Positions 58,350 to 64,000 of a stretch of DNA of 64,000 nt are shown here, in pieces (the stretch's first letter is position 1; each line of letters begins with the position of its first letter). Origin of the DNA: Tenodera sinensis (Eukaryota; Arthropoda; Insecta; Mantodea; Mantidae); the NCBI GenBank assembly GCA_030765045.1, contig CM060969.1, positions 45,990,216 through 46,054,215 of the forward strand, given 5' to 3'. The notes below the pieces were generated by a model. That model ran no database searches. It was not told the DNA's origin and saw only the letters and a program-made list of their open reading frames with translations. The position numbers were made by a program, and so were the translations under genes.

Positions 58350-58698
58350 TTAGCTTCGCTGCTTCCTCATTTCACCAAACATTCCAATGCATTCGGTTTC
58401 TCGCTAATTTGACACTGCTTGACTTGCTGCTTAGACAAGCTGACCTTTGCTAAGTGAGCAGAGGGGCATGGGTGCCCCAGGATGGGTAGACATTCTAACT
58501 GGCACTCATATCCCTAGTCTATAGCAAGAGAGAGTAACCAATCATCACCATTGGCTGACACTGACACAAATAGCTTGTACATTTGACTACACCTTTCATA
58601 CCTCACGGGTAAATCCATACTAAATGGATAGGTACCGTGGGCATACATCCCGCCCGGGTAAACCCGAGCGACCTGATTTGGCTCTTGGCTCTTGGCTC
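58350..58698 (+). other. 3' UTR with (TTGGCTC)3 tail
   Basis: The 3' UTR ends in three perfect TTGGCTC units at 58678-58698 directly before the target-site duplication. There is no poly(A) tail and no AATAAA near the end. Repeat tails in place of poly(A) are known in several non-LTR families and are made during priming of reverse transcription. Confidence 0.85.
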
Positions 58699-58709
58699 TC
58701 ATTGTGAAT
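58699..58709 (+). repeat. Target-site duplication, right
   Basis: TCATTGTGAAT, identical to 53542-53552. Confidence 0.9.
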
Positions 58710-61700
58710 GGTTCCATTGTAATAATAGGATCAAGCTTTTAAGCTTACACTATTCTTAAGATTAATTTTAATTGTGAGTGAGGTTTTCTAGCCTTTAACC
58801 AACTAGGAGGCAGCAAATCATTGGAAATTTATACAAGTATCAGGAAGCAATTCACTTACTGGTTTATTATATTCGTACCCAGGTTCGATCAATTGAATAA
58901 ACATCAACCTTATGTCATTTATTATCTCCCTGAAGCTCCCGTATAGAGGTTTAAATTTGTAACTCTTAAGGTGCTAATTCATTATGAAGTCAGAGTGTTT
59001 AACATGATCACTGAAGTAAAACGTTACTACGGAGAACGCATTCTAATGTTCTCGCACTAAAGCAAAACATATTGCCTGAATATTCATATTTTACTTGAAA
59101 ACAGTGTTGTGTTGCGCACAGATCTTCATCTAAGTAATTACATATATCTGCACGGTGAATAAAATACTGTGGTTAATGTTCCGTTCATGAGCGAGAGAAA
59201 TCTCAGGGCTCTTTGCATTAACACACATTCTGGTCCCGCAGGCTGTTCGCTCTTTTAGAAAAGCAAAGCATCTAGTGCGTTTGTATATAGTACTATATAC
59301 GATAATCGTATAATCACAGTCATTTGAGGTTATCAGGCAGGTACTGAATTTGAAAATACAGTTCATATGCCTAAAAACACATATTTGGACTATAATTTGA
59401 AGGGAAAACGTAGTTTGGATGCTCCTTCATACAATACAATATTTTATTATTTATTAATGGAGTTGGTATGCCTCACATTCATGAGGTACCAAGTTCGAAT
59501 CTTGGTTATAAGTTATCCGGATAAGTCTTTTTTTTCGGAGTTTCCCTTATCTTGAGAAGATAAATGTCGGGTTACCTTAAGCACTAAGCTCATTTGAACA
59601 TCATTTCACCTATTTCATTCGTCGTCCAATATAACGTCCGTTGGAGGACGTTAATACACAAGAGCACGATACAAAAATAAATTTAGTCTAAAAATGTAGA
59701 AAGTTCAGCATCTCCATATATTTTGGTTAAGAAGAAAATAAAAGAATTATCGTGGAGAAAGAAACTTATATTTTCTGAATAAGAAAAGCTGCATTTAAAG
59801 AGGACACTATAATGACTGTGGGATTTACTACTTAATCTGGTTTAAATGTATGATTAGCAAATGAGAACCTAAGAAAATTAACATTTGCTATAGTAGGTAT
59901 ATTTAATTACACATGAATCACATTCTGAATTGCATATATCATTGCACTTCCTGTGTTAACATAGTTTATAAGTTATGTCACGTACATAGATATATTGCAG
60001 CTAGCATCCCCTCCAGGAAAGTAGTCACAGCAGGCTACAGATCTCAAGTAAATCGGCCACTGACACGCGCGAAAGACCCTATGGTAGACGAGTTTTAACT
60101 TGACACTTTTTCCACTACCGTTGTGTAGTACGACCTGCGAAAGCCCTTGGATTTCTTTCCTTGAGATGGTTAGTCCCATTTAAAGCCCTATTATATTCCC
60201 TAATTACATGCTGTGGAATGAGATAAACAGGCATCAGTGTGTAGCAACTGTTTCAAATGAAGTAGCGGTTGTTAACATGAACAAAGAAGGATCCCGCCAC
60301 TGGTGTGTCTATCCTGCCTGGTTCGCCATAGAAGAAGGACGGCTTAGACTCATAGCTCAAGTGTACAAAAGAATGCTCTTTTTCTTGAGCTAGCATCGGC
60401 AAACATCCGTCCGGCACCATCATGCACCCGAAACCTAGAAACACCTGAAAGATGAGAAGGAAACCGAAGGAAAAAGAATGTTAGAAAGGAAATAGCGATA
60501 GACGACAAACCATCCCAGCATTGGCATAGGGACCAAGGAAAACTACGAAAAAGGTCAGAGAGAGGATCAACAGAAATCGAACCCCAGTACTTCCTGAATG
60601 CGAGGTATAACTACTAGTTGCAAGTAATATTTGTAAACTTAAATTTGTAACTTTGAATGATGAAAATTCGCTGACAGCACATTTATCGGGATAACAGGTA
60701 ATGGTAACCATTACCAGCGTTAAAAGTGGATTCAGTTTTGTCCAAGTGTGATCCAGTCTCTCACTTGATTTAAATAAAATTTATAAAATCAGCCCTAGGA
60801 ATTATGAGCTCTTCCGTGATATCATTATTTGGCCACAGGTAACCAACTATAAGAGTAGATATTTTTGCACGCTATTGTTCTTATGCTTTGTGCAAGTCAC
60901 TTTAGATTTGCTAGAACTAGGCGTTTTTCATCCAGAAGGTGTAAGTTTCTAGGCGCCAATATTGCCGAGCTTCTAAGAAAGCGCAGTGAGACATATATGG
61001 GCAATAGTGAGCAATTCTAATGTGGAGCTCAGTAAAACAGGAGCAAGAGTAGACATAAGCAAAGTCTGATAGACTGCCAGCACGGTCAAGTGGTTAGGCA
61101 GGTATTCCTTACACTTCACATATCTTGAAGTGTATATGTTAGTAGAAATCAGCTAAAAACGACGAAAATATATAGTTATTTAACCCAAAAGTTCCAAGTG
61201 AGTGAGTGAGTAGTGGGGTTTACGGGCCCGTCGACAACTAGGTCATTAGAGCCCGCCAAAAGTTCCAAATGTAGAAAAATCACAAAATATAAAACTCTCG
61301 ATATGACAACAGGAGTTAAAGTAATAAAAATAAGCGAAGTATGGTTTCTCTGGGAACGTATCTTCTCCCATTCTAAACAAGAAAATACCAGATAATCTCG
61401 AAATAATAAAATTTTAAAATTATTTTCTGTTGAGCTGAGCCGGTGACACTTGCAGTCCAATTCTGGGAAACTATCAATGCTTGGATCGAGCTTAAATTAG
61501 GAGACAGTAGTGGGGGTTAGTGGGGGAAATCACCCCTGTTGTTACTTCAATTTATTTAGCCGAGATAGACTGAGGTTATTTTCATTGAGTTCCTTTTACA
61601 TCTGACTTTATGGAGTTCACCGACCCCAGTAGGGATAAGCCACTATTGATCTACAGTGGCTATCAATATATACAAAATTATACAAATCAGGGAAACGTTA

Positions 61701-62840
61701 TTCATTGGCGTTGTGCAGACTACAAGAAGATAAACCTGAAAGGACGTGTTTCAACTAAGAACAATGTAATTTTGGAGGAACAATAATATCAATAATAATA
61801 TCCAGAATCAACTTCTTTACCTAGCAATGGAGTAAGGGTGGTTGAGTGTCCAGTTGAATGTTGTCCTTTGGCACGCAGCAAGGTAATTAGCGAGGAACCA
61901 GTTTTTACCCAGGTATAAGGGTGGTTACTTAGTGCAACTGTCACTAAGCGCAAGTGTCTCGAACTGGTTGAGCTAACGCTAGTGAAACACAAATATACAT
62001 TACAGATTTGTAGGTCACAATCAAGTAGAGGGCACTGAATTTAAACATGTAGTTAAAATTGCAGCGTGTGGTGCATTTAGCATAGAATAATGAAATACAT
62101 TTTAAACTTTTATAACTTGAAAACTAAAAGAGATACTACACTGAAATTTAAAGCCATCTAACGTTTATATAAGGCAACATTAAAATAGATGTGCAGTTAA
62201 GTTGGCTGAAAACTAGAAAATTACATTTTCAGAGTAGTAACCCCTTAAGATGTTCTATAACAGCGCAATGCATTAATGAGGAAAAGTAAAGGAATTTGCA
62301 CCCTTTTTCCCTCTTGGTTGTATTAAACTCAGTGAAACCGACAAGAGGCTTGGAGAGCTGGGCACAATCGTGTTTGCAGCAAGATCCGCCATCATTACAA
62401 AGCCTCCACCCCTTGCAAGTAATTAACCAACGCTCCTCTCTTACAGGCCGCCATTAAACGCGACCAGGTCCCCCAACACGAGAGAAAGGACCTATCTCTC
62501 TATGTAAATGAGCGGCATAGGAATGCCCTGTTTAAATGAACACCGCTGCCTGGCCGTAGAGATTACGGAGAAAATCCTATATAAACCATACGTTCAAGTG
62601 ATCCCTATTAAAAACAATGGAGATAGGTGGGACATGGGGTGGGGTGTGGCTTTGTGTGTACCTACACAAACGGCCAGGTCCGTCTGTACAATCCGCAACT
62701 ATAAAAGTGGATCCCTTGGGTGTGGTCAATGGCAACATAAAAGTAAACGAGATGGAACAACCGACACAAGAGGGTTACCTATGTTTCTAAAGCGGTAGAA
62801 TGCCCGAGTTCAATGAGATGCTCAATCACAGCATGGAAAA
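58710..62840. other. Intergenic DNA with small repeat traces
   Basis: No gene was recognised. A degenerate tRNA-like piece lies near 59480-59515 (plus). About 60385-60420 resembles 37440-37500. About 60520-60605 ends in a minus-strand GGTTCGATTTC box. GAGTGAGTGAGTAG with GGGCCCGTCGACAACTAGG (about 61199-61245) resembles a repeat common in insects, from memory. A short palindrome AACGTCC...GGACGTT lies at 59633-59651. Confidence 0.4.
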
Positions 62841-62842
62841 GT

Positions 62843-63257
<415 letters not shown>

Positions 63258-63329
63258 CGTAGTAATAATAATAGTAACAACAATAATAAATAATAACAAT
63301 TATAATAACAGTAATAATAGTAATAATAA

Positions 63330-63650
63330 TGGCCGTTACCTTAGTACTGCGTTGCCTAAACGGGAGATACGGTTTCAGTTCCTGGTACCAGAGTGGGAAT
63401 TTTCTCCCGCTGGGAAATCTAATCCGCGATGCACTCAGCCTTGTTAGGTCCCCGAGGGACCAGTTGAGGAGCAACTTTGATTCAAAAATAGCTATCCCTA
63501 GTTGCGAAGACTGAGTAACCGGCCGGGAGGGACTGAGGCACTTACCACGTCCCACCTCCAGTCCTACACCCCACTTATAACACCTGTGAGGAGCAGAGGT
63601 GGGGGATGCCTTGGCCCGGAAAGAGATTATAATGATGATGACGATGACGA
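63330..63650 (+). repeat. tRNA-related SINE, type D, copy 2
   Basis: Body blocks GCGATGCACTCAGCCTTGTT, GGTCCCCGAGGGACCAGTTG and CCACGTCCCACCTCCAG match the copy at 50646 in order. It ends in ATGATGACGATGACGATG. The tail and the left AAT array are both simple repeats. Confidence 0.8.
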
Positions 63651-63864
63651 TGTACTCGAAAGAGCATTAAGTGTGTATGTGGTGGTTTTTACAAATTCAT
63701 TCAGAGTTTGTGTTCTTTTTTTGAATTTATTTTGTTGAAATCTTATAGTCCACACCTTTGGCTACACATTTCATATGTGTATTCGTCATTTGGTTGGTGA
63801 TATTTATTCTCTGTGCACATTTAGTGATGGTATCCGTGAATCGGATGCGATTCATCCAAGCATT

Positions 63865-64000
63865 TGAGGAAGAGATTTCACCGGAGGTACCTGCATGTGT
63901 CTGTAAATCCATAACTCAAAAATGAAAGGTCAGATAATACCAAACTTGATGTTTCAGCTCAGTGAGATCCCAGAATAAGAAAGATAAACACCGGATGTCC
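63865..64000 (-). repeat. H1 copy, continuation to window end
   Basis: GAGATTTCACCGGAGG, CATAACTCAAAAATGAAAGG and CTTGATGTTTCAGC follow the minus-orientation order that stopped at 62938. About 930 bp (array plus SINE plus unknown DNA) has been inserted between. The copy runs out of the window. Confidence 0.75.

Larger units (their letters stand above)
53553..58698 (+). mobile_element. Full-length Jockey-clade LINE
   Basis: 5146 bp between perfect 11-bp target-site duplications. It has a 5' UTR of 418 bp, ORF1 (558 codons), an ORF2 that overlaps by one base (900 codons), a 3' UTR of 349 bp and a (TTGGCTC)3 tail. The ORF sizes match Drosophila jockey (ORF1 about 570 and ORF2 about 915 residues, from memory), and there is no RNase H domain, which fits that clade. 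Both ORFs are open throughout, so the insertion is young. I did not find another copy of it in this window. Confidence 0.95.

Overview
This is non-coding-looking, AT-rich eukaryotic DNA that is almost entirely made of dispersed repeats. The repeat types are Jockey-like LINEs, P and mariner transposon derivatives, tRNA-derived SINEs and very long trinucleotide and tetranucleotide microsatellites. Together they point to an arthropod with a large, repeat-rich genome, most likely an insect. Some SINE and repeat wording hints at a polyneopteran insect, but that is only a weak inference from memory. I found no host protein-coding exon, rRNA or confident functional tRNA gene.

The main coding object is a structurally complete non-LTR retrotransposon of the Jockey clade (53553-58698, plus strand, 5146 bp). 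It has an 11-bp target-site duplication on both sides. A perfect initiator plus DPE promoter pair lies at the 5' end. ORF1 is a gag-like protein with three zinc knuckles. ORF2 is an endonuclease plus reverse transcriptase. The two ORFs overlap as TAATG, and the element ends in exactly three TTGGCTC units instead of poly(A). All endonuclease motifs and the YADD box are present. Reverse transcriptase motif B has Glu where Gln is nearly invariant, and motif A has Ala at a strongly conserved Asp, so the copy may be structurally whole but catalytically weak.

Two DNA transposon derivatives have clean ends. A 727-bp P-element-like deletion derivative (34187-34913) has 31-bp inverted repeats and encodes the start of a THAP domain; it sits inside an older repeat with a 7-bp duplication. 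A 699-bp mariner-like deletion derivative (27613-28311) keeps a decayed transposase C-terminus on the minus strand.

The commonest sequence is a roughly 0.75-0.9-kb family, called H1 here, with more than 20 copies or fragments in both orientations. Its ends carry an inverted ACTTTCTCTACT motif, its 3' end can form a hairpin, and it has a microsatellite slot at a fixed internal position. This layout resembles the non-autonomous Helentron-related elements (DINE-1/HINE), but the class is inferred. Decayed LINE fragments of a different family occur at 9.9, 14.4, 18.1-18.7 and 42.3-42.7 kb.

Layout: 1-3.9 kb is unannotated AT-rich DNA; 3.9-21 kb holds H1, SINE and LINE fragments; 22.1 kb has an ATT array; 24.7-32.8 kb holds H1, SINE and mariner; 34.1-35.6 kb is an H1 copy split by the P-like element; 39.2-39.7 kb is an AATA array; 41.6-48.2 kb is an H1 cluster; 50.4-50.9 kb and 62.9-63.7 kb each have an AAT array next to a SINE; 53.5-58.7 kb is the Jockey-like element; the rest is unannotated DNA.
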